DNA from: Ancistrus triradiatus
Taxonomy: Eukaryota > Chordata > Actinopteri > Siluriformes > Loricariidae
Reading direction: 5' to 3'
Assembly: GCA_025084515.1 (NCBI GenBank)
Contig: JAJAGP010000014.1
Span: forward strand, 1,368,551 to 1,432,550
Length of the DNA: 64,000 nucleotides
In this document: positions 47,654 through 54,433 of the stretch, piece by piece
How the letters are laid out: every line of letters begins with the position of its first letter
Numbering within the stretch: position 1 is the stretch's first letter
Notes under the pieces: generated by a model
The model's database searches: none
The model's input: the letters and a program-made list of their open reading frames with translations, nothing else
What the model was told of the DNA's origin: nothing
Position numbers and translations under genes: made by a program

Positions 47654-50600
47654 TAAGGTTGATGAAAAATCCTGCAGAAACCCTTTAACATGGAACTCTA
47701 CAAATGGACCTTTGTTGTAGATAATTGCAGGCCTGTGATTCTCTTTAACCAAGCAGTTGCACTCAAGCTTAGCCAGATGATCAGCTACATATTAGTCAGT
47801 ATTATTCATGTGTCGGGTATCACACACTGTGGTGTTTCACAATTTCATCTGAGCCAGAGTCTGCGCTCAGGGCTCCTCACTCAGCGGGGTGCCTGAGTGG
47901 GAGGGAAGCAGGCTGCTGAGCTCGAGTCAACTCCAGTGTGTTAAGACTACGCTGCACACACACACACAAACACACACACACATACACACGCATGCACGGC
48001 AGGAGTCCAGGGCACGGTAAGGCCAGGAAGCAGTGCATATGCTGGGAGACAACAGTGTATGCTAAAAGGCTAATGGCTGCCAAGCACCCCGGGGATAAAT
48101 AATGCTACTGACTACTTACATGTGTGTAGCGGGTTTAAGAGTCGGTCTGCTCGTACCTTGACGGCATGCCGTGTATGCTAAGGCTGAAGCGGAAACGGGT
48201 ATTATCCCTGGCACTGCAATGGCAAACGTACCCAGCCCTACGATGGACTGGTGTTCCATCCCGAACACGCTCACGACTGCAGTCTGTGTTCACCGGGAAT
48301 ATGTGCCAGAGCCTACATGACCCTTACTAGGAATGCGAGGTTAAAATGTGAATAAAAATATATTATTCGATAGAAAAATCAAATGAATGGGAAAAAAACT
48401 TCACAAAAAAATTATTATTATTATTTAACATAGATAACTTGCTACTGAGTAAAACTGTAAGTGGGCCGTCAATTTGGCTCAAACTTAGAATTTTAAGTAC
48501 ATTATTAACAGAGCTGAAATCTGTGTTATTTCCTATATACACAAGAGGGCGCTTCAGCATTTAAAACGTGATGCATTTGCTGAAAATATCCAAAGCTCTC
48601 TCTGTCCACTTTCATTACTGGGCACATACCACGCGTATAAATGCTGTTTTTTAATACACAATACTGTGCAAAAGTCTTAGGCCACCATTAGATTAGACAT
48701 ACCATTTTTAGCAATAACAAGGTATAACAGCCTAATTATTTCTCAGTCTCTTTATTAGAATATACCCAGAAAATACAGAAATTTGAATTCTGACTGAACC
48801 TAGTGGTCACTGTGGTTTATGATATGCAGTTGTGTATTGTGACACATCGCCCACCCTTACTCCAGTCTGCTCGGCTTATGCATGAGCTACCGTTGCCGGA
48901 TGGAGTCTTTTCCTGTCCTGTTTTTAACAGAACTTAATCATAGAGTGTGTCTTTCCCCTGCGGTCTGTTTTTACACACCACCCACCCACCCACGGCAAAG
49001 CAGAGCATGAGAGGCGGAAGGCCAAAATAGCAGAAAGAGGAACGAGACGAGCTGCTCACTGAGAACGAGACAGGAAGATAGAGAGGCTCGGCGGTGACAG
49101 GGCTGTGTGTTCTGTGCCGCCTGATAGACTTATGTGTGTGTGTGTGTGTGTGTGTGTGTAGTGATCAGCCGAAATGTTAATTCCAGGCAGAGACTGTATA
49201 ATAAATATCTGATTATCTCATGACAACAGCTTGTTAAGCTCTGGGATATATTCGACGGTAAGAGAGCAGGCTGTTCTCATAGCTGATGTGTTGGGAAAAT
49301 GTTAGGAATAAAAACCAGAGTCACTTCAACAAGGGACAAATCATTATGGCCAGGCGACTGGGTCGGAGCATGTCCTAAACCACAAGGCTTGTTCATACAA
49401 CACTAGTCAGAGGAATCCTATCCCGTCTGGACCGAACAGACAGAAGAGCTACTGGGGTACAAGTCACAGAAATGTTCAAAACACAAAAAACTGCCTGTCC
49501 AAGTGTCAGTACTGGACATGGACAAACGTGTCTGGTCCCGATTTCGTTCCACGACGTGGCTATGTGATCACCATTTAGCTGGGGAAGCGATGGCACCAGG
49601 GAGCACTGTTGGAAAACATGAGCCGGTGGGGAGACTCTGGGTAATGTCCTGCTGGGAAACCCTGGGTAGGGTGCTCAAGCGGACGTTAATTTCGTGCCTT
49701 ACGCCTACCTAAACACGGGCACGGTCCAGGTGGTTTTAATGCTTCGGCTGATCGGTGTATATTGAGCAGCGAGTGAGAGGCAAAAGAACAGAGGGAAGGC
49801 GAGTGTCTGCGAGGGTGGATTTGTAAAAGATTGGGGTTATGCGCTCTCTTCGGGGAGTAATAAATCAAAGCGGCGAGAGCCGGCTCCAGACGGGAGCGAG
49901 AGAGTGGAGAGAGCGAGAATGACTGATTAAGAGCAGAGATTCAGGGGTGGCTGCTTATAGCAGTCGGTTCAACCCCAGCTCAGTAGGGTGAATCACCGGA
50001 GACACAGACAGAAAACGCCATTGTGTTGGACTCGAATGCGCATCCAAACCGCAGCAGTGCATTTTATGTGGTTATAAACAAATCTGCAATCTCTCATCCA
50101 GTACACCCCACTGAGTGTGACACTTTTGCGTGGGGACTGGAGCCGACCGGCTTGGGGTAAAAATCAGACACGCCAGCGCCATCCTAGGTTTACATTTAGT
50201 CATCAAGACAGACTTACTGATACAACCTTACAAACCAGGCGACTGTGGCTTAAGGACGTTGATCAACAACTTGGCAGGGGTGGAATTTCAACCTTCAGGT
50301 TCGCAGTGCAATCCTTTAACCGCTAGACCACGCTCGGCAGGGTGCCGGAGCCGAATCCTCCCTCTACCTCTCGAACTCCCTCCAGCCCTCTCTCTGGGGG
50401 GACTCTGGAGCCTTGCTGTGGCCCAGTTTACCCCAGGGAGTGGACTCTAGGGAGAACGGGGAGTAGCAGAGAAGGCCTGCAGTGCATCAGCGATCCTGGT
50501 AGGACCCACACACACACTCATCATTCACTACCCGCTGTTTGGCACTAACACAAATTAAGTACAGCGTCTGGGGACGTTCTGTGTGTTGCGTTTATGAAAA

Positions 50601-51395
50601 CAAACAGTGGTTCCCCTCATGGTGCCCGAGGTTATGGAATGGCGCCAGGCACGGCCTCGTTTTCACTGATCCGTGTACAGCTCTATATTTCAAATGGCAA
50701 AATTTGATCTCTGGTCAAACTCTCGTGGTACAAGAGAGGCACATGTTCTGATCTGATCTGAATACCTAAGAGGAGGAACTGGGAACCATTGTAGTTCTTC
50801 GAATGCCAATGCATGGTCTTTTCTCAGCGCATAGGAACCCCGAGTGAATTTAGTCCCTTGAACTGTTCGGTGTGAAAGCGCTTTTAATCGAAACATCCAA
50901 TGTACCCAAGAAAGTGAACAAGCATTAAGCATTCATATCTGTGCTGTTTCCCTCAGTGCCCATCAGGAAAATGCTACATCAGGAGTACATTCCTATGCCG
51001 AGGAGATTCCGTAGCGTTTTAAGAGTAACTGGGTCACCGATTGCGGCCTGGCCTCCCAAGGGATCGGAGCTTAATTTACCGCAGTAAGGATTTCACTTAA
51101 ATGCCACTAGCAGCGCGCCCCGACAGCTAAACAGCAGAACACCCCTTATGTTCGGATCGGCGGTTTTTCCAAGGTTCTCTAAGACACAAGGGGCCTTACC
51201 TCGAGGCTCTTCTGCCTGCTTGGCCAGCTTGCGGAGGGCAGCGGCGAATCCGGAGTGAGTAGACTGGGCCGCCGGGCTGCCATTGGCCACGATGGAGCCG
51301 TTGAGGGGCGACGGCGTGAGGGGGCTGACCGTCGCCGTGGTTCGCGTCACCGTCGAGATCATGCCTAGCGAGGGCGACTTCGGCTCATGGCTCAT
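21013..51395 (-). CDS. gse1: GSE1 coiled-coil protein (genetic suppressor element 1), full coding region
   Basis: Fifteen minus-strand exons join in frame, every junction GT-AG with matching phases, into 1197 codons plus stop. Human GSE1 has 1217 aa. GSE1 is a nuclear scaffold protein found with the LSD1/HDAC1-2 (CoREST-type) co-repressor. Visible landmarks in order are MSHEPKSPSLGMISTVTRTT at the N-terminus, a Pro/Ser-rich region, PEDYLRSFRPYPTPEELRMP with an Ala run, an Arg-Glu repeat (about residues 310-385), [42 protein letters not shown] followed by [57 protein letters not shown], an acidic run, and a C-terminal coiled coil ending HFKGYPPR. The start given is the first Met, equivalent to Met4 of the human form. 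An extra 5' exon may extend it. Introns reach 11.7 kb and hold many mobile elements. Confidence 0.96.
21277..21380 (-). CDS. gse1: GSE1 coding exon 14 (coiled coil)
   Basis: It encodes QNIEREVLHSQCRKLEAQHY and then NLSLTAEQVSHSMA, the first half of the C-terminal coiled coil, ending on a codon boundary at gtaagt. Confidence 0.96.
21705..22004 (-). CDS. gse1: GSE1 coding exon 13
   Basis: The ccactag acceptor at 22005-22006 is preferred to the nearer aaacag because only it keeps the frame. It gives GASVISEPKQTMDSTVHYNI. The exon continues with the acidic run EEDSEEGDEDEDEEEE and then RWQGIESIFEAYQEYVE, ending at gtgagt. Confidence 0.93.
22005..23175. other. GSE1 intron 12
   Basis: AT-rich intron without repeats that I can class and without any extra exon needed to keep the frame. 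Confidence 0.6.
23176..23541 (-). CDS. gse1: GSE1 coding exon 12
   Basis: A Pro/Ser-rich, poorly conserved half (PSSSQSPGQSGEARPPSPAP) is followed by the highly conserved [20 protein letters not shown] and QSTQKALQKHK, ending in phase 1 at gtaagc. Confidence 0.95.
23542..25320. other. GSE1 intron 11
   Basis: It holds a CTCF-like CACCAGAGGGCGCC at 23691-23704, a hAT-like right end around 23,930-24,060 (GATCGGTGTATCGTTGCATC), an interspersed repeat at 24826-25013, and a repeated piece (AACTGTTATTCTTCAGAAAT at about 23,841 and 25,099). Confidence 0.6.
24826..25013 (+). repeat. Fish interspersed repeat tail (SINE/LINE-like)
   Basis: The stretch contains GGGATTTTCCTCGCCACTGT, GGCTTGCTCA and the typical ending GCTATAGAAATAAA. 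I recognise the pattern as a widespread teleost repeat ending, but I cannot name the family. Confidence 0.55.
25321..25431 (-). CDS. gse1: GSE1 coding exon 11
   Basis: It encodes NEKVVELLHAIKQKNVTLDS and ends PVHPS plus one base at gtgagt. The start resembles the human ERLVEMLRAMKQK segment. The rest is divergent. Confidence 0.92.
25520..25778 (-). CDS. gse1: GSE1 coding exon 10
   Basis: It encodes KVEFLRIFRLTTVTRRDELL, a basic nuclear-localisation-like [19 protein letters not shown], and KKRFLTMFSLNHLTVQQRR, ending in phase 1 at gtactg. Confidence 0.96.
25878..25990 (-). CDS. gse1: GSE1 coding exon 9
   Basis: It encodes [20 protein letters not shown], then HLRRVAEQPPLKLDDSTE, close to the human protein, ending on a codon boundary at gtaacg. 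Confidence 0.96.
26155..27090. repeat. Degenerate minisatellite, unit about 33-38 bp, in GSE1 intron 8
   Basis: About 0.93 kb is built from variants of ACTCACACACTAGAGACT followed by TGAGACTCGACTCGG. I estimate about 25 copies. Recurrent words are GACTCGACT, GGACTCACAC and ACTAGAGAC. Copies differ by substitutions and small gaps. A CA tract (27015-27070) interrupts the last units. The array fills most of the 1.1-kb intron. Confidence 0.9.
27015..27070. repeat. CA microsatellite at the end of the minisatellite
   Basis: An interrupted CA repeat (one ACTC break) lies 67 bp from the donor of GSE1 exon 8. Confidence 0.9.
27137..27720 (-). CDS. gse1: GSE1 coding exon 8 (longest exon)
   Basis: This 584-nt exon begins PLPNHHEPSGRERERD and includes GAPPPLISPKPQ, TTLWNPASLIETFSESRRP, FLAELEKSTQSFLNQQRASL and the conserved [16 protein letters not shown] before a gtgagat donor in phase 1. 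Confidence 0.96.
28260..28600. mobile_element. Probable non-autonomous DNA transposon relic
   Basis: The stretch contains CTGATTGGTTGAGAAG near the left and GTGCGTTATCACGGATAGCA near the right. It includes a 34-bp block at 28440-28473 shared with 39053-39086 and, inverted, with 14976-15009. Confidence 0.5.
29440..29800. promoter_or_regulatory. CpG-rich island inside GSE1 intron 7
   Basis: Many CpG dinucleotides cluster here (for example GCGCCGAGGGAACACC, ACGGCGCGCCGG, GGGGCGGCGG), unlike the flanking intron. It has no coding frame resembling a known protein. An intragenic enhancer or internal promoter is possible but inferred from composition only. Confidence 0.35.
30092..30425 (-). CDS. gse1: GSE1 coding exon 7
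   Basis: It encodes KTKDAVLAAPKP, then [20 protein letters not shown] and [20 protein letters not shown]. This is a well conserved charged helix region. The exon ends in phase 2 at gtaaat. Confidence 0.95.
30426..31550. other. GSE1 intron 6
   Basis: It contains a complete inverted-repeat element (31073-31434). The rest is non-coding. Confidence 0.6.
31073..31434. mobile_element. MITE copy 1 (about 362 bp), terminal inverted repeats
   Basis: The left end TACTGTGCAAAAGTCTTAGA and its continuation CCACCATTAG pair with the right end CTAATGGTGGCCTAAGACTT then TTGCACA. The interior is non-coding. TA at the left boundary fits Tc1/mariner-type insertion. Related copies lie at about 40071-40452, 48662-48790 and 52843-53021. 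Confidence 0.8.
31551..31909 (-). CDS. gse1: GSE1 coding exon 6 (Arg-Glu repeat)
   Basis: It begins LQMEDELRQRE and continues as about 75 residues made almost only of Arg, Glu and Lys in alternation, a predicted single alpha-helix or coiled coil. It then passes through ERQKERAAREKAMESHYLTE and ends TPNRA plus one base at gtacgg. Human GSE1 has the same charged repeat. Confidence 0.94.
31676..31890. repeat. Polypyrimidine/polypurine low-complexity tract inside GSE1 exon 6
   Basis: The plus strand is made of CTC, CGC and TCT words. The minus strand gives the Arg-Glu codons. The tract is over 200 bp long, nearly all C and T with scattered G. Confidence 0.85.
31991..32155 (-). CDS. gse1: GSE1 coding exon 5
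   Basis: It encodes MDEHFLSALRSPFYPLPGGG, then LPPLHPSAVPMHLAGVRYPG and SLSSLQSE, ending in phase 2 at gtatac. Confidence 0.95.
32156..33257. other. GSE1 intron 4
   Basis: It holds a TC repeat (32208-32248) immediately upstream (minus strand) of exon 5, then AT-rich sequence with no exon. Confidence 0.6.
32208..32248. repeat. TC microsatellite
   Basis: CTCTCT repeat of about 18 units, interrupted once, in GSE1 intron 4. Confidence 0.9.
33258..33455 (-). CDS. gse1: GSE1 coding exon 4
   Basis: It encodes LPRQMPHVVPPGGVPEDYLR, SFRPYPTPEELRMPSLPLGL and a six-alanine run before YYHPGYLPHPSF, ending in phase 2 at gtaaca. On the plus strand this exon contains a CTCF-like CCACCAGGGGGCACC at about 33417-33431. 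Confidence 0.95.
33695..33852 (-). CDS. gse1: GSE1 coding exon 3
   Basis: It starts in phase 0 after ctctcccacag. It encodes SESGPRGVGRERLG and then SPYAFGLTPGSVMQDSRFQP, ending in phase 2 at gtgagt. Confidence 0.95.
34511..34623. repeat. Foldback with 30-bp inverted arms
   Basis: The left arm CTGCTGAAATGATGAACCTG continues TCGTCCAAAG. The right arm complement reads CTGCAGAAATGATAAACCTG and then TCGTCC, differing at two sites in the first 26 bases. The spacer is about 50 bp and contains shorter complementary pieces. A small MITE is likely. Confidence 0.85.
35130..35930. promoter_or_regulatory. CpG-rich, repeat-poor stretch in GSE1 intron 2
   Basis: This region of raised GC and CpG content has no mobile elements or microsatellites and no recognised protein. 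It looks like conserved regulatory DNA, but that is an inference from composition. Confidence 0.3.
36001..36015 (-). promoter_or_regulatory. CTCF-like site
   Basis: The complement reads GCCAGCAGAGGGCAC, a close match to the CTCF core consensus. Whether it is bound is unknown. Confidence 0.5.
36474..36494. repeat. CA microsatellite
   Basis: A short CA repeat in GSE1 intron 2. Confidence 0.85.
36856..36877. repeat. GT microsatellite
   Basis: A short GT repeat in GSE1 intron 2 within a CpG-containing context. Confidence 0.85.
38640..38825 (+). repeat. Interspersed repeat, copy 1 (partner at 47225-47430)
   Basis: It shares GTTCTAACTCGG, TGATG or GATGATG, GTTTAGAGACTT, TTCCGCTG, TTATTTGTACCAAGCTGTAA and CCTGTCCTATTGTA, in the same order, with the second copy. 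Confidence 0.75.
39053..39120 (+). repeat. Fragment of the repeat shared with 14976-15009 and 28440-28473
   Basis: CATTTGTTGTGGACCTACTT is followed by TTTGGTGGAGGGTG and a tail containing CAGGGCTTC. It is a partial copy of a dispersed element. Confidence 0.6.
39271..39479 (-). CDS. gse1: GSE1 coding exon 2
   Basis: It encodes SSISSESSPVSSPATN, then VIVPPGGHSVPNTPPVVTIA and PTKTVNG, ending after RSESRAVRE at gtaaca. The cagcag acceptor is used at its second AG to keep the frame (RGSS). Confidence 0.95.
40071..40452. mobile_element. MITE copy 2
   Basis: Starts TACAGTACAAAAGTCTTAGG and TCACCATTAG and ends CTAATGGTGGCCTAATACTT. The interior matches copy 1 in order (CCACTGATCT, TTCATTCCAATCT, GTGAGC, CATTCCTG.TCAAGCT). 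Confidence 0.75.
43615..43770 (+). repeat. Teleost interspersed repeat with 'GTGGCAAGGAAAAA' core
   Basis: GCAACAGTGGCAAGGAAAAA is followed by CCCCCTAAATG and GAAACCTTGGGAGGACCAAG. This is the decayed form of a very common fish repeat. Confidence 0.6.
44878..44913. repeat. Dispersed repeat with CTCF-like core, copy B
   Basis: TTTTTTGAACACCAGAGGGC continues with GTACGTCATGCTCCC. It is the reverse complement of 16579-16612 with one difference. Confidence 0.75.
45546..45572. repeat. CA microsatellite
   Basis: A CA repeat in the large GSE1 intron. Confidence 0.9.
45771..45801. repeat. GT microsatellite with GC interruptions
   Basis: GT units broken by GTGC steps, about 200 bp from the CA tract at 45546. 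Confidence 0.85.
46612..46650. repeat. GT microsatellite
   Basis: About 20 uninterrupted GT units. Confidence 0.95.
47225..47430 (+). repeat. Interspersed repeat, copy 2 (partner at 38640-38825)
   Basis: Same order of blocks as copy 1. It ends with TTAACTAAATAAACTGG, an AATAAA-like tail. Confidence 0.75.
47601..47650. repeat. AT microsatellite
   Basis: About 25 TA units in the large GSE1 intron. Confidence 0.95.
47954..47990. repeat. Interrupted CA microsatellite
   Basis: CA units with AAA and CAT interruptions. Confidence 0.85.
48190..48360 (+). mobile_element. SINE-like body fragment, related to 56823-56995
   Basis: It shares CACTGCAATGG or TGCAATGG, CGATGGACTGGTGTTCCATC, and an ending with GCGAGGTTAAAATGTG with the copy at 56.9 kb. 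Confidence 0.5.
48662..48790. mobile_element. MITE copy 3 (left end only)
   Basis: TACTGTGCAAAAGTCTTAGG and CCACCATTAG mark the terminal repeat. The interior ends early, so the copy is truncated. Confidence 0.7.
49132..49159. repeat. GT microsatellite abutting a Tc1-like relic
   Basis: GT repeat ending directly at the left terminus of the element at 49160. Confidence 0.9.
49159..49762 (+). mobile_element. Tc1-like element, shortened and decayed, both ends present
   Basis: The left end GTGATCAGCCGAAATGTTAA and the right end CTTCGGCTGATCGGTGTA are inverted repeats. Between them are recognisable pieces of a Tc1-like transposase gene (GCGACTGGGTCGGAGCATGT, GAGCTACTGGGGTAC, GGCACCAGG, GTCCTGCTGGGAAACCCTGG, CACGGTCCAGG). 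About a third of the normal length remains, with frameshifts and deletions, so it is inactive. Confidence 0.75.
50185..50335 (-). mobile_element. tRNA-derived SINE, minus strand
   Basis: Read on the minus strand it starts with a pol III A box (TGGTCTAGCGG at the 50335 end). A B-box-like GGTTGAAATTCC follows, and then a SINE body. Confidence 0.6.
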
Positions 51396-51397
51396 GC
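51200..51397 (-). CDS. gse1: GSE1 coding exon 1 (N-terminus)
   Basis: After a tctcacgcag acceptor the exon reads GC ATG AGC, encoding MSHEPKSPSLGMISTVTRTT through FAAALRKLAKQAEEPR, and ends in phase 1 at gtaagg. The two bases before ATG complete a codon begun in an upstream exon, as in the human MKG start. Confidence 0.96.
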
Positions 51398-52736
51398 CTG
51401 CGTGAGACACGGAAAGATATTGTTTGGTTTGGTTTGGTTTTGAGCTCGCCACCGAGGGCTGGGTTTCAGCAGCCGTGCCACAACAGTCAGTAGGAAGCTG
51501 GTGAGTCACGCAGTGAAAGAAACAACCCAAAAAACAACTGCGCTTTTACAAGACACGCTCATTTACATAGTGAATGCCACTGACAGCTGTGAGCAAACGG
51601 GGTAGGTCAAGGGTTAGGTCCAAGGTCAGCTCTCTTCTAAGGAGAGCCTGTCAGGGCTTATATGTACAGTACACAACAAATAGCTCTTTGCAGGGGTGTG
51701 TGATATGTCTAGTTTATCGGAAATCGCTTGCCATTAAAGACAGCTCACTAACTAACTTGCTCTCTATCTGCAAACAAACCACTGTGCCATCCACAGCTGT
51801 CCATGACAGACTTCAACCGGGCAAAGTAGCAGCACAAAAACACACTCAGCAAACCGTGGCGGAATCATTCTGCAAAAAGGTGCCTTATGACAAGAAAAGA
51901 AATCAGATGGCAAGATGCTCTTTCGCAAAAGACATGGTGCCAATTAAGGTGGGTGAGAGAGATGGGTTCAGACAACTTTTGAATACCTTAAACCCAAGAT
52001 ACACACTGCCAAAAATGTGATGAACTGGCACCCTGTCCAGGGTGTACTTCCGCCCAGTGAATACAGGGATAGGCCCCCTCCCAAGCGACCTCGAACCGAG
52101 CTAGTCGAGAATAACGTAACTATTGCGCCAATTGCTTTATAACTCCGACTAACCAGATGTTGGTGAGGCTCATGATAGACCTGGAAGTGGTAAGCTCTCA
52201 TCTGCACACCAAAACTATCTGCTGTGGTCATACGAGTCGTCGGATTCTCCGGTTTTAGAGAGAGAGATTTACGAGTGACCTTTAACTCTTCAGCTTACAG
52301 TGAAACAAGACGTCACACTGACACTCAAGGAGGCATCCCCCCACATGCCCCAGAGAAGCAAAACACTTTGAGACTTTATTCACGCACATCTGAACCTAGA
52401 CCAGATCAGGAGCGGAGCGTGAGCGGTGGAATCTCAGAAGGCGACACGGACCGAGAGGTGTGAGGTCACTCAGCCAGTGTGTTTGGCAGCGTTCAAGAAC
52501 CATACGCCTCGTTTCTGTGACGTCGGGACGGTGACCTCTGTTTCACTTGGTACACTCTAGCTGAACCTCAGAGCAGTAAAGTAATGAAATTAAGAACGTC
52601 AGCGCTATAGCATAATGGGACAAAGCAGCGAGCCTGCTACTTATTAACTTCAGCACACATCCAGGCATGTACTCACACTGAGTATAAGGCTGGTGATGCC
52701 AGGAACATAGCGGAACACACTGGGACATGTAGGACT

Positions 52737-52805
52737 GTGGTGGCCTAGCGGTTAAGGTACGGGACTATGGACCAGAAGGTCCAGGGTTCAAATCCCACCA
52801 CTGCC
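52737..52805 (+). mobile_element. tRNA-derived SINE head
   Basis: A box TGGCCTAGCGG (52741-52751), B box GGTTCAAATCC (52785-52795) and matching ends GTGGTGG / CCACCAC resemble a tRNA acceptor stem. The middle cannot form a proper anticodon arm. Confidence 0.7.
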
Positions 52806-52842
52806 AAGACTGTATCCGTTGCAAGTCGCTCTGGATAAAAGG

Positions 52843-53021
52843 AATCCCCTTTTCCAGAAGGGGAACGAGGTGAAGAGGTTAAGAGGTGCCAAACATCACA
52901 AAGACTGGAATGAAGATCAGTGGAAAAGAGTGACAAATGCGTTATATATGGTCATTATACCAGTACTAAAACAACAAATCTAATCCCTGGTGATGGCCTA
53001 AGACTTTTGCACAATACTGTT
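52843..53021. mobile_element. MITE copy 4 (right end, opposite orientation)
   Basis: The interior CAAAGACTGGAATGAAGATC and AGTGGAAAAGAG is the reverse complement of the copy 1 and 2 interior. It ends TGGCCTAAGACTTTTGCACA. The SINE at 52737 joins it directly. Confidence 0.7.
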
Positions 53022-53907
53022 ACTACATAAGATGCATTGTTATAAGCATTATGCATAATCCCACCCCCAATATATTTCCTAATTTAGTAGTCGCCAGTTC
53101 CCAAACAATAACTGCCCACCATCAGGTCACATGACCTGCTTCCTTCCATTAAACCAGCTGTTTTCAAACTCATCACTGGAGGAGCTCACAGATGTCTGAG
53201 ACTGGCTAGCATCGGACTGATCTTCGGACAGGAACCTGGAAGCAGGACTAATTACGCTCTCTAGGACTACCAGACATGAACAGATAGGGTGCTATGGCAT
53301 GCACTTCTTTGATCTCCACATAACTCGCAAGGGAGCTGACGTTCAAGGTTTTGTTCCGACCCTATAACATCCGTGACCATTTACATCTATATCTCACGAC
53401 TAAGTACCACATCCCCTTATTACACTACGCACACCTTCCACTAGTCAGATCCCTACCTCAAGGCAAATGCACAACCTCCGCAGTTAACCCCGGCAATAAA
53501 AAAATTGCAGCGAAACGATTGGCTAACGCACACTCATAACGCGAGGCATCAGAGAGACATTTAAATGGCCCAGATTCACCCACATCAAACGGGACAAAAG
53601 CAAAACCTTTGACGTGTACACGACACAGAACAAAACCACACGCAGTCGTCTATGCTGGTAATTTACGAAAATTACACCAAATCCTCTGAATCACTACAAA
53701 CACACACGGCCGTGTTTAAACATTTCGGTCCAAACATATCATGAGTCTGACAAACTCAAAGAGGAACTCGGTTCAGAGAAGTAAACTTCTAAGAAATTCA
53801 TCTACTGCTGTGGTTACAGCCTTTACACACACAAACGCGCACACACATACACGTACAGACAAAATCTCTCCCAAGTACACAGCACACCGGAATTCACACT
53901 CACAGAA

Positions 53908-53950
53908 CGACACACACACACACAGACACACACACACACACACACACACC
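53908..53950. repeat. CA microsatellite
   Basis: An interrupted CA repeat just left (downstream on the minus strand) of the candidate GSE1 5' exon. Confidence 0.9.
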
Positions 53951-54008
53951 GGCTGTTGTGTTACTCATCCCCCCAGCACTCGCTGTGAGAAAAGCGAAGT
54001 CTGCTTAC

Positions 54009-54183
54009 TGCACAAAGAACCGGCACCGTCTCCGTCACCCATCGCTGCATCCTCCAGCAAAGCTTCTTCTGAGCTGCTGAGGGAATCACCATCTTCTCCT
54101 CCTGTCTCTCTTCCCCCCTCACACAGCGCTCTCTCTCTCACGAAGACCGTCCGGGGCTTATCTAACAAAGCAGCACCACACAC
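54009..54183 (-). CDS. Candidate alternative 5' coding exon of GSE1
   Basis: A minus-strand open frame from ATG at 54183 (MCGAALLDKPRTVFV..., then SLSSSEEALLEDAAMGDGDG) reaches a good donor (gtaagc) in phase 1. Joined to the exon at 51397 it would give AGC ATG AGC, in frame with MSHEPKSP. Its acidic Ser/Glu-rich content and position 2.6 kb upstream suit a first exon. It lies beside a long TC tract. I know no orthologue for this N-terminus, so it could equally be a non-coding first exon or chance. Confidence 0.35.
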
Positions 54184-54219
54184 TGACTATCTCACTCACA
54201 CTCGCTCGCTCGCCCTCCC

Positions 54220-54221
<2 letters not shown>

Positions 54222-54262
<41 letters not shown>
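54222..54262. repeat. TC microsatellite
   Basis: About 20 TC units (GA on the GSE1 strand), 40 bp upstream of the candidate 5' exon. GA tracts are common in promoters of broadly expressed genes. Confidence 0.9.
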
Positions 54263-54264
<2 letters not shown>

Positions 54265-54420
54265 AAATTCTCAGCCTAGCAGCTGCTGCAATGTCACATG
54301 ACCACCCCTTCCTCCTCCTCCTCTTCGCCTCTCAACCTATAATTCCTCAGCCTGTCAGAGATAACAGTGGCATGCTCCCACTGCAAGGGGCAGCCGAGTA
54401 AAGGGGGAGGGAGTAGGCTT

Positions 54421-54433
54421 GGGGGGGGGGGGG
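54421..54433. repeat. Poly(G) run of 13
   Basis: Thirteen consecutive G on the plus strand in a G-rich context (GGGGGAGGGAGTAGG just before). Confidence 0.9.

Larger units (their letters stand above)
39480..51199. other. GSE1 intron 1 of the coding region (11.7 kb)
   Basis: No exon is required between exons 2 and 1, whose phases match. The intron contains two MITE copies (40071, 48662), a Tc1-like relic (49159-49762), SINE pieces (48,190 and 50,185), interspersed repeats (43615-43770, 47225-47430) and many CA/GT, AT and TC repeats. The stretch around 42,100-42,480 looks repeat-poor. Confidence 0.55.
51398..54008. other. Region upstream of GSE1 coding exon 1 (intron or 5' flank)
   Basis: It contains a repeat remnant (about 52,020-52,110, GCACCCTGTCCAGGGTGTAC), a SINE head (52737-52805) and MITE copy 4. 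An upstream exon must join the acceptor at 51398. The best candidate is at 54009-54183. Confidence 0.5.

Noticed and set aside
52737..52805. tRNA-like sequence with good A and B boxes and a paired acceptor-like stem
   Set aside because: The central part cannot form a standard anticodon arm, and related copies lie in SINEs nearby, so it is a SINE head rather than a tRNA gene.
53741..54301. Plus-strand open frame of 186 codons with Thr-His and Leu-Ser runs
   Set aside because: It is produced by CA and TC microsatellites. There is no domain and no supporting splice structure.
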